NCBI GenBank assembly: GCA_034766995.1
Contig: CM068315.1
Coordinates: forward strand, 17,028,010-17,092,009
From: Acanthacorydalis orientalis
Lineage: Eukaryota; Arthropoda; Insecta; Megaloptera; Corydalidae
Reading direction: 5' to 3'
DNA length: 64,000 nucleotides
A program made the position numbers and the translations under genes. This document shows, in pieces, positions 11,396 through 23,475 of the stretch. The notes below the pieces were generated by a model. It was given only the letters and a program-made list of their open reading frames with translations, did not search any database and was not told where the DNA came from. How positions within the stretch are numbered: position 1 is the first letter of the stretch; each line of letters opens with the position of its first letter.

Positions 11396-12085
11396 CGCTA
11401 TTTGTCATAATTGATTGATACATTTATAATAATTTATGTTCAGTTCGACAGGTTTGAATGAAGAATGATATGGCTATTGTTTCGTTGTGAATGTTATCAA
11501 AAGTATCTGCGAAACGATATTTAACTTCTGTTCGTTGCACGATCTTTAAATGGTTGTCAATCACAAGCTACGGATGTTATTGATAAAGAAATTATACTAA
11601 AAGTCTCTTTCCAGAGAGGCACTGTGTCGATTGCTATCGTGTTCTATTCACAAACTTCGTTCGATTCTTATTTCATTTACATTTTTAAGATTGATATATA
11701 TGTATCTTTCTGTTTCACTTTGGAAACACGAACCATTAGGAAATAAATTTATGTTAATTACATATTTTTCTAAATAAATGTCAACTCGATAACATTATTA
11801 ATATAGAATGTGGGTCAAAAGGCAGCCATTATTATATAAAATCACTATTATTACTTATAAATTTTACAAATATTATTCAAGATAAATTTATAAATTAAAT
11901 TGCTTTGATATACTTTCACAAATTATATTTTCAAAACTATATCGAATTTTCAATTCCGGATTCCGCTAGTAGTAATTTTTTAAATAAAAATTATCGAAAT
12001 ATTTCTTTCCAGAATCAAAAAATGTTAATAAAAAGGTAATTTCACATCGTTATGTATATATTTACAGACAAAAAACTACACATTT

Positions 12086-12094
12086 GTATGTATG

Positions 12095-12151
<57 letters not shown>
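12086..12151. repeat. (TATG)n then (TA)n
   Basis: A few TATG units run into a TA tract from 12099. Confidence 0.95.
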
Positions 12152-12153
<2 letters not shown>

Positions 12154-12517
12154 ATGTTTAAAAAGTAAATCTACAGTACTGTAGAATTTAAATTTGAATC
12201 GCACCATTAATTCAGTCACTTCACGCCATTTGTTCAGACTCGATCCACGGGGCTGAGATTCAGTCAGGCAGTCATTTAAATACAGTTTTAAATTAATGCA
12301 AATTAATAGCTGAATTGAATCTGAACTAAGCTTTATATCTTAAATTAAATTTATACTATTTTCACAGTAATTGTTATTAAAACGTATGCTTTATATTTTC
12401 AGTGATTATTTATGCAGATACTAGATGCTGGAAATTTTCTCAAATTCATAACTTATGCATTATGTATACTCGATTTTAATTAAAAATTACATTAATTTAT
12501 ACACACACAAATATATT

Positions 12518-12521
<4 letters not shown>

Positions 12522-12567
<46 letters not shown>

Positions 12568-12568
12568 C
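12522..12568. repeat. (TA)n tract with one TG
   Basis: TA dinucleotides with a single ATG interruption at about 12551-12553. Confidence 0.95.
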
Positions 12569-13046
12569 ATAACGTTTATATATGTGAATTTTTAATTACT
12601 TTGCTAAATTATATTTGTTTAATAAACTGAAATAGATAATTACATTTTGAGTATTTCAAAATCAATTATTATTATTAATACTAAAAGAAAAATATTGTTA
12701 TATAAGTAGTTTAAAAATAAAAAAATATAAATAAAATTAAATGAATACTGAATAATCTAGAGATGGAACAAGAATACATTTTAATATTTAATAGATCTTC
12801 AATTATCTTACAGACAAAAAGAATTCAAAAATGTATACAAATTTTGTACACATTTGTAAAACTATATGCAAAGAGTGTTTGCAATTTTAATGAGACCAAG
12901 ACTTGTGGTTGAGAATACTGCACGCATGTGGGAGGTTAGCGGTGAATACAAAGTAAGAACTCGATGGCTCGTTGACGTGTTTAAAGTACGTTTGAAACTA
13001 TGAGCTTGTTTTCTAAAAACGTTTTTTTTTATTTGCACACACATAA

Positions 13047-13169
<123 letters not shown>

Positions 13170-15533
13170 TTCGAATCATTTAGATACATTTTATCAAATG
13201 TTATTGTTTAGTTAAAAGCTGGAAAATATGATAAATATAACGAATTAAAATTGAAAAAATACTTTTCGTGAATAAAAAATGTTTCAATATTTGTTAGAAA
13301 ATTTATTGGAAGAAAACGCTAGAAAATTTCTAAAAAAAATACTTCATTGATTTTTAAAATAGTGCTGGATGAAATTTAGAAGACATTTCAAAATAACTGT
13401 TTTTCAGTTTTTTTAAAAAAATTAAAATTTAAAAAAATCTGATGTACTCTTTTTAATCAAGTTTGAAAAATTTTTATTTTTTATAGACAAGTCAATAATT
13501 TTTGTACCAAAAATAATAGGTAATAAAGTAATTATGTTTTGTTGGGAAATGTCTGAAAAGAATTAAAAACAAATAATAAAAATATATTCTGAGAACTAAT
13601 GTCAATCTAAGATATCATTGAAATTTCAACTTTTTTGTACCGAGGACATAAGGAAAGTTAATTTTTTCTCGAATCGTTTTATAATTCAAAACCCACCGCA
13701 TTGATTAGACACCCTTCGTTTTCAACTCGGTTCGAAATGTTTAATCCTTATATTTGTGTTCGGTTAATCTCGACATACAAACGGGATAAAAATAATCACT
13801 TTTTAATCACCCTATCCGTAAGGATTTTCTGCTCGGGATACAGTTGACGATGTTCGCCGTCATTGGCCACGGGTGTTATAAAGACAGTCGTAAAAACGTA
13901 CACAAAAAAAGCAAATTGCGTGTGTTTTTGCTATCAAGTCGACCCAGATGTAGTAAGGTCGTCGTACACCCGACCTCAGATATTCCACTAACACATCAAA
14001 TTTACTAGTACACACCTCCACATCTGAACATAAATTGACTTGCAACAACGTTTTTTTTACAGACGATTTAAACAGAATCGGCCCTTTGGTCTGAATACTT
14101 CATTTAAAGTCAATTATCTCTATCGTGTTGATTTATTTCATTTAGAAAGCATCGGATGAGGACGAAAATATGGTCGGATTTTCAAGTATTTTTAGTGTCG
14201 GTTTTTGTCAGTAGATAATTGTGGGTCAAAATGAATACTGTTTAAACCAACAAAAACAGTGCTTATTGTAAAATTAGTTAGAGCATAAGTGTTAAATATT
14301 TTGTTGTTATCAAATAAATGGATCTGAAATAAAAAAATAAGTTCTTTTTAAAATATATTAAAATATTAAAGAACATAAAATAAAACATAATAGGTTTGAA
14401 TACGTTTCTTTCAAAAACATATATTTTTAAACAATATGCGATAAAAATCAATTATAATTTATTAAATGTTATTCAGTATTTAATAAAAAAATTTCAATAT
14501 TAAAATAAAGATTACACATCGAAAATAATTCGATTTTTTTTTAAACTAAAATACCTATTCTAAAATAACTTTCAGACCATTAAAAAGTATAATCGTAGTA
14601 CTAAATAAAAGTTCAATACAAACTTCCATTAAAAATATCATAAAATTCAATGAAACCGTTGAAACGGAAATAAGCTATGGGACATGCGTTTTCAATGACC
14701 GTGCTTTATTACAATATGGGAACAAGTCAGTGAACACAATTGGGACTATGTAAGCTCCGATATTATCCAATAAAAATCACGACCGCCAGCAATAAATATT
14801 GCATTACGTCCGTGTTCGCAAAGAAGTGCAGTTATTTCAATAACAAATGTTCTATGTTTGAATGAAATATATTTTTAAAAAAAAAATAATCATTTAGATT
14901 CATATAATTTATATTGTTTAAAATGAGAAATATTTTTGATATTTTCAAATATATTTCAAATCTGAGATATTCAAATAATCAATTATTATTTTATGTTCAG
15001 AACTTTTAAAAGTGAAATCTTTTTCATCGTTACAAAATCTTATGTTTCAGTTTATACTATGAGCTTTCACTGAAAAAATAGACGTTACTAAGATTCAAAC
15101 TTACGTTTATCTGATAGTTAATCTTGATAAAAAATAAAATATTATATTTTCGAAAAAAACCACTAGACAAAAATGATTATTTTAGTTTTCTATTTCATTA
15201 TCATAGAAATGTTTCAGTGCATTATGGCTTGCATTAGCTATGGATCATTGATCAAAAAAACATTAAAATGATAAATTGTCATAAAAGTAAAAATATGTAC
15301 ATACTTACAAACACATATACATACATAAACATATCTAAGTATATAAATTCGAATTATGATACATGGACTTCCCCTCCTGAATGTTCACTGTTATAAACTC
15401 TTGACCGTGTAACTCGTATTTGTAGCAACGAACTGCGGTACGTTAGACACATATTCAATGTAATAGAGAGAAAGTAAAGAAATAGTAGTATATAATATAA
15501 AAATGCAAGCGGTTCATATATTTTCGTGGTGTG

Positions 15534-15535
<2 letters not shown>

Positions 15536-15586
<51 letters not shown>
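15536..15586. repeat. (TA)n tract
   Basis: Continuous TA dinucleotides. Confidence 0.95.
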
Positions 15587-15589
<3 letters not shown>

Positions 15590-16406
15590 ATGGTGTATTC
15601 CAATGTAATGAAATGTACGAATACCCTTGTAGTGACTTCACTTATATATAGACGGTGGTAGTATAAAAGGGCAGTTGAAATGTCAAAACTTTTTATGTAT
15701 GTTAAATTCGTTCCCCTGAAAGTTTATTTTTTCTGTTTGCGTTGCTACTGTTACCGCGGAAGGGCGTAGAAAGATGCCGTTACTAACTAATGTACGAGTT
15801 GAGCGAAAAACGACCTTTCGCCAGTGTGTTTAAAGCAGTCGGAAAAATTACACTTGTTTAACGTTCGAAAATGTTGACAGATTTCAGTACACTTCACAAA
15901 TTTGTACGGCGACGTATTTATTAAAGTGACATATTTTCTTTAAAATGGAATTATTTACAAGATTCGGGAGGAACGTGTCTCTGTCTATTCTTCTCGAAAT
16001 TGTTTGTGTTTAACATTTCCGGTACTGTTTTTGATACTATTTTCGAAAATATAAAAATAAACAGCTGGAAATATACATGTTTATACAAATAAGATTGAAA
16101 ACTCAACATATCTTAGAAAAGAAAACAAACATAAAATATGTCAATTATAATTTTTGTGTTATAAAATTCTACTATTCAATTTTTTTTATACTTGTATGAA
16201 ATATCGAAAAAACTGAACGAAAAACCAATCCTTATTCACATAAAACTAGATGAGATCATAATAAACAATAATTATACATGACAGTGAAGGATGAAAAGCG
16301 TACAATCTAAATACAAAGTAAGTCATTACAAGGCAAAAATATGTAAACAATTAATAAAAATAAAGAACAGTTTCTTACAGTACTGTCGGAAGTTGAAGTC
16401 TTTTTA

Positions 16407-16468
<62 letters not shown>

Positions 16469-16670
16469 CGCATTTGAAATACGAGTCAGCTCAATGCACA
16501 TCAGACAATAAAACGCATCACACTTAAATTCGATATTAAATCTTCTTGCAATATATAACTGTCTGGATTGTAACTTGAAAAAAGCACACATGTGCGATTT
16601 GTATGAAAAGTGGTCAGTGAAGTAACTGACCATTTCTGTACGAAATGGTATTGTATCTGAAAGACAGCTA
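15587..16670. other. No gene recognised; includes a TA tract
   Basis: Holds (TA)n at 16409-16460. A TATAAAAG string at 15662-15669 precedes a less AT-rich segment (15710-15840), but no gene follows that I recognise. Confidence 0.5.
16409..16460. repeat. (TA)n tract
   Basis: Continuous TA dinucleotides. Confidence 0.95.
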
Positions 16671-16854
16671 AATACTTATTATTTGATATCATTTCAATAC
16701 TTGATATTTAATAAATCTTTTTTTAGGAAAATCTTAAACATACCCTAATAGAAAAGTATATTATAAAAATAAATTGTATAATTTATTTTTAAAATTAAGA
16801 TGTATAATAAATATTAGTTTACTTGAAAATTGATATTCAAAAAAGTAGTTATTT

Positions 16855-16857
<3 letters not shown>
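16671..16857 (-). repeat. X-repeat, inverted copy
   Basis: The reverse complement matches 1302-1490 over nearly its whole length. Read on the minus strand the order is short mariner derivative, (TA)n, X-repeat, exactly as near 392-1490. Confidence 0.75.

Positions 16858-16910
<53 letters not shown>
16858..16910. repeat. (TA)n tract
   Basis: Continuous TA between the X-repeat and the mariner-derivative TIR. Confidence 0.95.
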
Positions 16911-16915
<5 letters not shown>

Positions 16916-17444
16916 TTGGTAGAGGTTTATGATCTTCAAATTCATATACATTTTTTAATTTAAATGATTTTAAGTGGTTCAGAACTGTTAAATGACTGAC
17001 GCCTAATATATGTGCAAGCCCTCGAATTGTTGCGCGTGGTTCTGATTCAACTAATGCCTTCAGTTGGTTGTTATGAACTGAAAAAGATGTCCGCGACTTT
17101 GTTCATCTTCACGACTCTCATCCCCAGCACAAATTTTTTGAAACAGTCATTAAACCGTACACTCCTTAGCAGTACAGACACCAAAATCATCGTTCAATTC
17201 ACGAAGTTTCTACTGCTTTACCACTCGTTTTGAATTCATGCAAAAAATTGCTCTTATTTACTTCTTTTCCATCTTTAATTCAATAGCCCAATTTGAAGCA
17301 AAATTAATAATAAAACTAAAGTCGATGTTACCAAAATACAGACCGAAAAATGGACTTGAAAATAATATTAACATGAACACGATGATCACAATGTCACTTT
17401 TATTGAAAAAAATCAAAAAATTAAATTATTTATTCACCAACTAA
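16911..17444 (-). mobile_element. Short mariner derivative (DBD-only family), copy 2
   Basis: The 3' TIR (TTAGATTGGTAGA on the plus strand) starts at 16911 against a TA tract; the 5' TIR ends ...CACCAACTAA at 17444, followed by TA. On the minus strand the GGKAVET, DESREDE and HTH segments of a mariner transposase can be followed with many lesions, ending at the family's common deletion point. It shares with copy 1 a TAA at the same codon before the WFQKF-like motif and an almost identical 3' tail. Confidence 0.8.
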
Positions 17445-17574
17445 TATATATAACATAACTTCAATATTTAAATCGAATATCCCACTCTAATTGAAGAGAA
17501 AAGTATTAGACCAGTGTATTTTACCTGTACTCATTTACAAAAGTGAAATATACGTTCTTAATACCAAAACAATA

Positions 17575-17947
17575 CAATGACAGCGCAGAAAAATATAGAA
17601 AGAGGTATGTTGAAAATAACAAGAAGAGATAAGTGAAGAAAATAATGGATATGATAACAAATTAGAGTTATAGACATAATAAGAATAGTAAAGAGTTTGA
17701 AATGGTCAGGATATATTTCAAGAAGAGAAGACAATCAATGGACAAAAGAAATTATTAATTAGAAACGAAGAAATTTAAAAAGACCCAGGCAGAGATCAAT
17801 GAACTGACGGGATAAGGACGTAAGAAAATTTATTGAAAAAAAGAGGAATTGAATCTTTTGATCTGGAAAGTTTTGGAAGAGGTCTTCATTCAGTAATAGA
17901 TTGAAATAATCTGTTACTGACAATGTATATATTATTATTATTATTAT
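17575..17947 (+). pseudogene. LINE C-terminal remnant with (TTA)n tail
   Basis: Plus-strand frames give an IERGMLKITRRDK segment, then LKWSGYISRREDNQWTKEII, KRPRQRSMN and RDKDVRKF. This is the order typical of the C-terminal end of insect non-LTR reverse transcriptase ORFs (MLG-x-S-x-RDK … LKW-x-GH-x-AR … RGRP-x-x-RW-x-DD). Several stops interrupt it. The element finishes in ATTATTATTATTATTAT (17931-17947), a simple-repeat tail expected for RTE-like or related LINEs. Only the 3' end is present, as expected from 5' truncation during retrotransposition. Confidence 0.6.
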
Positions 17948-18315
17948 CTTAAGTCAGTTCAAGACTTTTTCTATTCGCCTTTTTATAATTGTTCCATTTA
18001 CATCATGGAACAATTTATATACAAGTATATTGTGGGGCCTGATAATAATATTTACTTTACTCTATAATTTCCTATCAAATTTATTAATATCTCGTTTATA
18101 CCCAGATTCTAGTTGTAATTATTTTTTTTTCATACAAGTATTTAGTTTATTAAAAATAGGATTTCATTTTAATATTTTTTATAATGATAATTATTTTACT
18201 GCGTGTCGAAAAAGAAACTTCTGTTTTTAGATAATTTGTCATGAAATAAAATAGGCTTCTAGGTCTTGATAGTTCCATATTTTGAGATATTCTTGAACAG
18301 TGTGTTGTCAATCTA
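17948..18315. other. AT-rich sequence, nothing recognised
   Basis: Possibly part of the minus-strand LINE remnant that becomes readable at 18316-18440. Confidence 0.4.
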
Positions 18316-18440
18316 CTAGGAAATGTATTCATAGTTTTCATAATGGGATCTTTCATAAGGGAAGAAAATATCTTCCTTTTTTTCTATTATTTCCATGTTA
18401 CAGCTTTTACATTCTATATTAATATTAAGTTCGTATCCGA
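18316..18440 (-). pseudogene. Possible LINE zinc-finger tail fragment
   Basis: The minus strand reads GYELNINIECKSCNMEI and then a KKEDIFFPYERSHYENYEYIS segment before a stop. A C-x2-C followed by a degraded H/C-rich …F.Y… stretch resembles the cysteine-histidine motif after the reverse transcriptase of many non-LTR elements. A KVQIKFKRTAAEIRLINTRNYI stretch lies just upstream. The match is short and the reading is from pattern alone. Confidence 0.35.
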
Positions 18441-18894
18441 TCACTTTTGTATTCAAATATAATTTCTAGTATTTATTAATCGGATTTCTGCAGCTGTTCT
18501 TTTAAATTTAATCTGTACTTTTTTTAATTCTAGATAACATTCCACTCCACTATTTGTAGCAATTTCTTTATATACTTCTGAACAAGAGGAGATTTTTTTA
18601 TCTTTTGAAATCAATTTCAATTATTTTTTCTTTAAATTTCTCACCGTAACTTGAGTATTTTTTTAAGTCTATTATAGATTGATTGATTAACAAATATATT
18701 CTCGCTATCTGATTTGTTTAGAAAAACCCTTTTTAATTGCGTAAATCAGTTATATTTTCTAAATTTAATTTTTTGTTATCTAGTTTTTTCAATTCCTCAA
18801 ATCACAACTAGTTTTTTCAATTCACAAATCACAATCTTTTGGTAATTTTCATAATCTGATCCAGTATTTTATAATTTTTTTAAATCCTTCAGAC

Positions 18895-18937
<43 letters not shown>

Positions 18938-19080
18938 GTAATAAATATCTTAAAAGTATATCATAAAACTTTGAAATAAAAATATATATTAATAGTAAAA
19001 AGTATAACTCGTATGAAAAGTAAGCTAAAAATTAAAAAACATTTTATTAAAAAATATATATAAAATATATATTTATAAAT
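18441..19080. other. AT-rich sequence with a TA tract
   Basis: (TA)n at 18898-18932; the rest may include more decayed LINE sequence on the minus strand but nothing is readable. Confidence 0.4.
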
Positions 19081-19203
19081 ACTACTTGCTACGCTCGCAG
19101 ACCTTGGAGGCTCCTCCCCCGCTCGCTTTGCTCGCACCCCGGACTCGCTTTGCTCGATACCTTGAGCCACTTCGATCGTATCGGGTATATTCGCTCAATA
19201 TCG

Positions 19204-19204
<1 letters not shown>
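19081..19204. repeat. GC-rich island related to 62998-63060
   Basis: About 120 bp of GC-rich sequence with internally repeated GCTCGCTTTGCTCG and ACTCGCTTTGCTCG strings. Its first 60 bp (TTGCTACGCTCGCAGACC … CCCCCGCTCGCTTTGCTCG) aligns recognisably with the island at 62998-63060. A (TA)n tract follows at once. It looks like a small dispersed repeat rather than a gene. Confidence 0.5.
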
Positions 19205-19205
<1 letters not shown>

Positions 19206-19257
<52 letters not shown>

Positions 19258-19268
19258 ATGTGTGTGTT
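19206..19268. repeat. (TA)n then (TG)n
   Basis: TA to 19247, followed by TG-rich repeat. Confidence 0.95.
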
Positions 19269-20430
19269 AGTATATCTATATAATCAATCTCGCAAATAGA
19301 TTACAACGCAATTGTTATATACTCGCACATTTCATATAATTCTTCATGAAAATTTCATATAACTTGGGCTGTCATCGGTAATAATAATTTAATACAAAAT
19401 CTCTACACGTTTTTTTTTTTAAAGTGTCCATTTCTGAAATTAATTGGTATATATTTTGTACATAGATTTTTTTATATATAGATATTCTCATTAAATAAAT
19501 ACTAATATTTTTAAAATGGTTAAAAAGAATCTTTTCCGTATTTTAATATATCTATATTATTGATATTGAATCATTAAATTGTTTAGATTTTTTCATTCTG
19601 ACCTTTTCTCAATTACTATTAAGCAATAATTTAAAAATATATTTCCATTTCAAAAAGAATAGTTTTTTCCCTGCAAATAATCGTCGTTACATCATACCTT
19701 CTTCTCGGATATCACGTCTGCGTGTCTTTAAGTAAGAACAACTTGCAAACAGTAATGTACAGATCTCCGACATGATAAAAAAAGGTCTGGAATAGTTGTA
19801 CTGAAGTCATCATATCGAACTGCGAACGGAAGCATTTGAACGTTCTAGCTGCAGCAATAGTGGCGCCAGATGCGACGAATATCCGACCTAGCCGAATCCT
19901 TGTAATAATCTTTATCGCAGATGCTACCAACGAAATAATTGGTTCTCGATTTCAAAAAATGTTCTTTAACTGAATATCCTTTTTATGAAATTTTACTGGC
20001 GCTTGCCGCATCATTTATAATACTATATAAGAAGACACTAACACGAATACCATTGCGATAATTAATAATAGTATAGTCGGAGTGAACGTAAAATAATGAT
20101 GTCGATGGTATTATTAGTTTAAAATTACAATGCTCGTTCTTAATTAAATGCTTTTTATTATTCTCGTTTTTAATTAAATACTTTCTACAATTCTCGATTG
20201 ATTACTACTTATTACGATACTCTTATTTAATTGGTAGTAAAAATTGGTTCTCTGTTGCTGATATCCTATATTGACATTTTTATAAACTACACAAACAGTG
20301 ATTTTTATATTATTGAAAATCATACGAGTAACTAGTTCGAAAAATTTCAAAATTGTATAAATTTATAAATTTCTTATCAATATAAATAGAAATTTTATAA
20401 AACGTTGATTTATCTTTCAAAAATCTTTTT
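19269..20430. other. No gene recognised
   Basis: The segment 19690-19930 is less AT-rich and holds a 72-codon minus frame without recognisable domains. Confidence 0.5.
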
Positions 20431-20590
20431 GTTTATTTTCTACAAACTACAAAAAATTTCTGATTGAAATTTTCATAATTTTTATAATGATTTATGTACA
20501 TTTCGATGAAGATTCTTAAAGAGATTAAATATTTTGATCAGATTTTTTTGTGATTTCTCAAAAGTGAAAATTCGGTTATAAAATTGAATT
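20431..20590 (+). repeat. Dispersed inverted-arm repeat copy
   Basis: A plus arm with CTACAAACTACAAAAAATTT and TTTCTGATTGAAA is followed after about 60 bp by a complementary arm (AATATTTTGATCAGATTTTT … AAAAGTGAAAATTC). Both resemble the arms of the copy at 38255-38545. Confidence 0.6.
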
Positions 20591-22210
20591 TAACCACAAC
20601 AACAAGCACTATCATAATATTATTACTAAGTTAATAAAAGTCTTTTGAGTGAAAAAAATGATGTTTAATTCATAATAATCATGAAAATAATTCATGAAAA
20701 TTAATCATATTATTTTTAATGCGAATCAGATAAAAAAATGTAATAAAATCAATAACTATAAAGATGAATCAGATTAATAAATAAACATAAATTTTCTGAT
20801 TTTATGCCTAGAATTTCCCTTAAAATTTGTATACTAATAAATAGAATATGAAAAAGAGTTGGATATGTGTAAAAATGAATTATATAGTACATAAAGTGTA
20901 CTAGACGCTGCTAACCAAACAAACACATATTTCACATTACGATCGCAACAAGAAATAAACCATGTTAGTCATAAAAGCCACATGTATATAACGCAGACAA
21001 TTCTCCCTTATAATAATAAAAAATACATCTGTGTCCATCCATCCGCCGCATCACATCCACATGGATACATCTGTGGGGTCATTTCGTTTATAATAGCACG
21101 TCTGTCATATATAGAAACCCCCGCGCTGTAAAATGATAAATGGTCTATAATAAATGTTATAACAGTCACCGATGCCAAAGACACAGGATAAATGAAGGCC
21201 GGTAAGACGCAAGAATCCAGGTAATGAAATCCAAGTTCTTGCGTATTTAATCATTGTTGATCGGATCAATTTCTCCTTTTAATTGCTAGAAATTAGGCAC
21301 GTGCCATCTTTATGTTTTTTTTTTTAGATATTACTATGTAATATATCACATCTTCTATATTCTATTAAATTCACATTTAATATACTAATTAAAAATACAT
21401 TGATTCAAATCAATCATTTTATTCACTTGAAATTCAAATACAAATTATGTAACAACATTTAAATTAATTATTTTTGTTTAAAACTCATTTCCAGTCTAAA
21501 ATGATCTCACAAATATATTAAAATATGATCAGATTATATTAAATATTTATTTAATGTTTCAGATATTCATTTTCAAAATTCACACCTCTAATATTATCAT
21601 TATAAAAATGTTTAGTTTGAACAATAATTTTATTTCAAAAGATACTATTCATATAAAATAACAGAATTCAATAAGTATACAATGTGATGTAATAAAAATA
21701 TTCTTTGATAACAACACGGTGCAGTAAATTCGATTAAGATGACACACGTTGAAATAACAAACTCAAAGATCAGCTATTTAAAAGTAATAAAAAGAAAATA
21801 GATGCACTAGCGAAATCGTTATTCGATAAGTTCAGTAGCAAGTTACTCTTAACTTATTTATATGGAAATATTAAATAAATTTTAACACAAGCTGCTTGTT
21901 TAGTATTACAAGTTATTTTTAATTTGAATGCTTCAATGTTCGGTTAAATAATCGTGAAATTGTAATGCATAAAATCTAGTATATTTTAAAATTCATATTT
22001 TTTTAAATATATAATTGACATATTGTATCACAAATATAATTTTAGTACTGTGAATAAATTCACTTTTGCACATTTTCAAATATTCACCCTCCATGTGCCG
22101 AAAAAAATTTTTTAATCAAAATGTTCAACAATTAAATATCGATCATTGTATGTGAACATTTCAATGTGATTTCATGTTCAGAAGGGTAATCTATACAAAT
22201 ATCTTTATTA
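20591..22210. other. No gene recognised
   Basis: Mostly very AT-rich. The stretch 21030-21250 is somewhat richer in GC but has no open frame or motif I recognise. Confidence 0.5.
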
Positions 22211-23475
22211 TGAGGATGTTGCATTGATGCCGCTGTTTTTCGTGTTTTGTTTTTTTTTTTGAGCATTTATTTCAGTAACAAAATGTGTGAATACATTAAT
22301 TAAAGTATTTTCCATTAAAAGCTATGTTTTTTTCCACTTTTCTGGAAGAAATTGAATTCCACGACGAAAGAATGTGTCTGTCTTTTGAGCCAATCCATTT
22401 TTCGACTTCCCAGTGGTTATGAATATGTGTACCTTCCAAAGCGTGTTGCATCGATCCGAACAGATGGTAATCGCTTGGAGCCAGGTCTGGAGAATACTCT
22501 GGGTGCGGAAGAACCTCCCTTTCGAGCTTCATCAGTGTTTGTTTCACGGCTATAGCAATATGGAATCGAGCGTTGTCATAGAGAAGAATCACTTTTCGGC
22601 ATTTTGATCCAATTGATGGTTGTTTTTGCATTAAATTATCATTCGAACACTCCAATCATTGTCGATAACGTTCAGCGGTGATTGTTTTCTTCGTTTTTAA
22701 CAGCTGATAATACATAACATCCTCCAAATCCCACCAAATAGAGAGTATTGCTTTGTGACTGAATGTTTCGCTTTAGTGTCAACGTTGATGGTCGGCCAGG
22801 ATCAACCCATGATTTCTTGCGTTTTGGGTTGTCGAAGTAGATCCATTTTTTCATCTCCAGTCACGATACGCTACAAAAAACTTTTTTTTATTCCTTGCAA
22901 GCAAAGAAATCGAGATGTTTAAACGATTAGCAATGGAATTTTTGGTTAATTCATATGGCAGCCATCTCCTTTCTCTCTGAATCTTTCCCATATTTTGTAA
23001 ACGTCGTGAAATGATTGATTTATCGACTTTGAGCTATTAAACCAATTCGTTGAGTGTTTGAGTAGAGTTTTCTTCCAACAGAGCTTGCAGTTGTTCATCT
23101 TTTAACTTTTTCAATTTACCTGGCTGTTGTTTGTCGTGAATGTCACATTCACAACTTTTGAATTGTCGAAACCAATCTCTACATACTGTTTCCGTTGTTA
23201 CAAATTCACCATAAGTTATCGCAAGCAATCGATGAGTTTCAGCTGCACTTTTTCAAATCAAATTAGTGTACAAGTACACGTCAGACAAACAACTTATCGT
23301 GTTCCATTTTAATTAGGGTATAGAAAAGCACTAAACAAAGGTAGTGTCTGATAACTGAATTTTAGTGGAAAATGTTCACACTTCAAAATGACATAAGACA
23401 CATTTGTCACTGCCAACAGAATACGCACCTAGAGCCATCTACACGTTAACAGCGGCTTTCAATGCAACATCCTGT
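22211..23475 (-). mobile_element. Mariner element, third lineage
   Basis: Ends TGAGGATGTTGCATTGATGC (22211) and the inverted TTTCAATGCAACATCCTGT (to 23475) are TIRs with flanking TA (22209-22210 and 23476-23477). Length 1265 bp, full size. Confidence 0.9.
22296..23307 (-). pseudogene. Mariner transposase (mellifera/capitata-like), inactive
   Basis: An ATG at 23305-23307 opens the frame. The N-terminal HTH segment (CRDWFRQFKS, LLEENSTQTLNEL) is readable at 23037-23228. The first catalytic region reads VTGDE with the Asp codon at 22853-22855, but one extra A in 22846-22852 shifts the frame before KWIYFDNPKRKKSWVDPG. LLYDNAR (GAC 22575-22577) and APSDYHLF (GAT 22470-22472) are 35 codons apart, the D34D spacing. 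The C-terminal NGKYFN stops at 22296. All three catalytic Asp codons survive, so the frameshifts and stops are the damage. The usual HDN is YDN. Confidence 0.88.

Noticed and set aside
15662..15840. TATAAAAG followed by a less AT-rich segment, possible promoter and short gene
   Set aside because: TATA-like strings are expected by chance here. The downstream frame (about 37 codons) matches nothing known.
17012..17444. Plus-strand frames at 17012-17233 and 17238-17444
   Set aside because: They lie antisense to the mariner-derivative coding at 16911-17444.
19712..19930. 72-codon minus frame in less AT-rich DNA
   Set aside because: No domain recognised and no evidence of splicing. Left as unassigned sequence.
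22352..22607. Plus-strand frames over the mariner at 22211-23475
   Set aside because: Shadows of the minus-strand transposase pseudogene.
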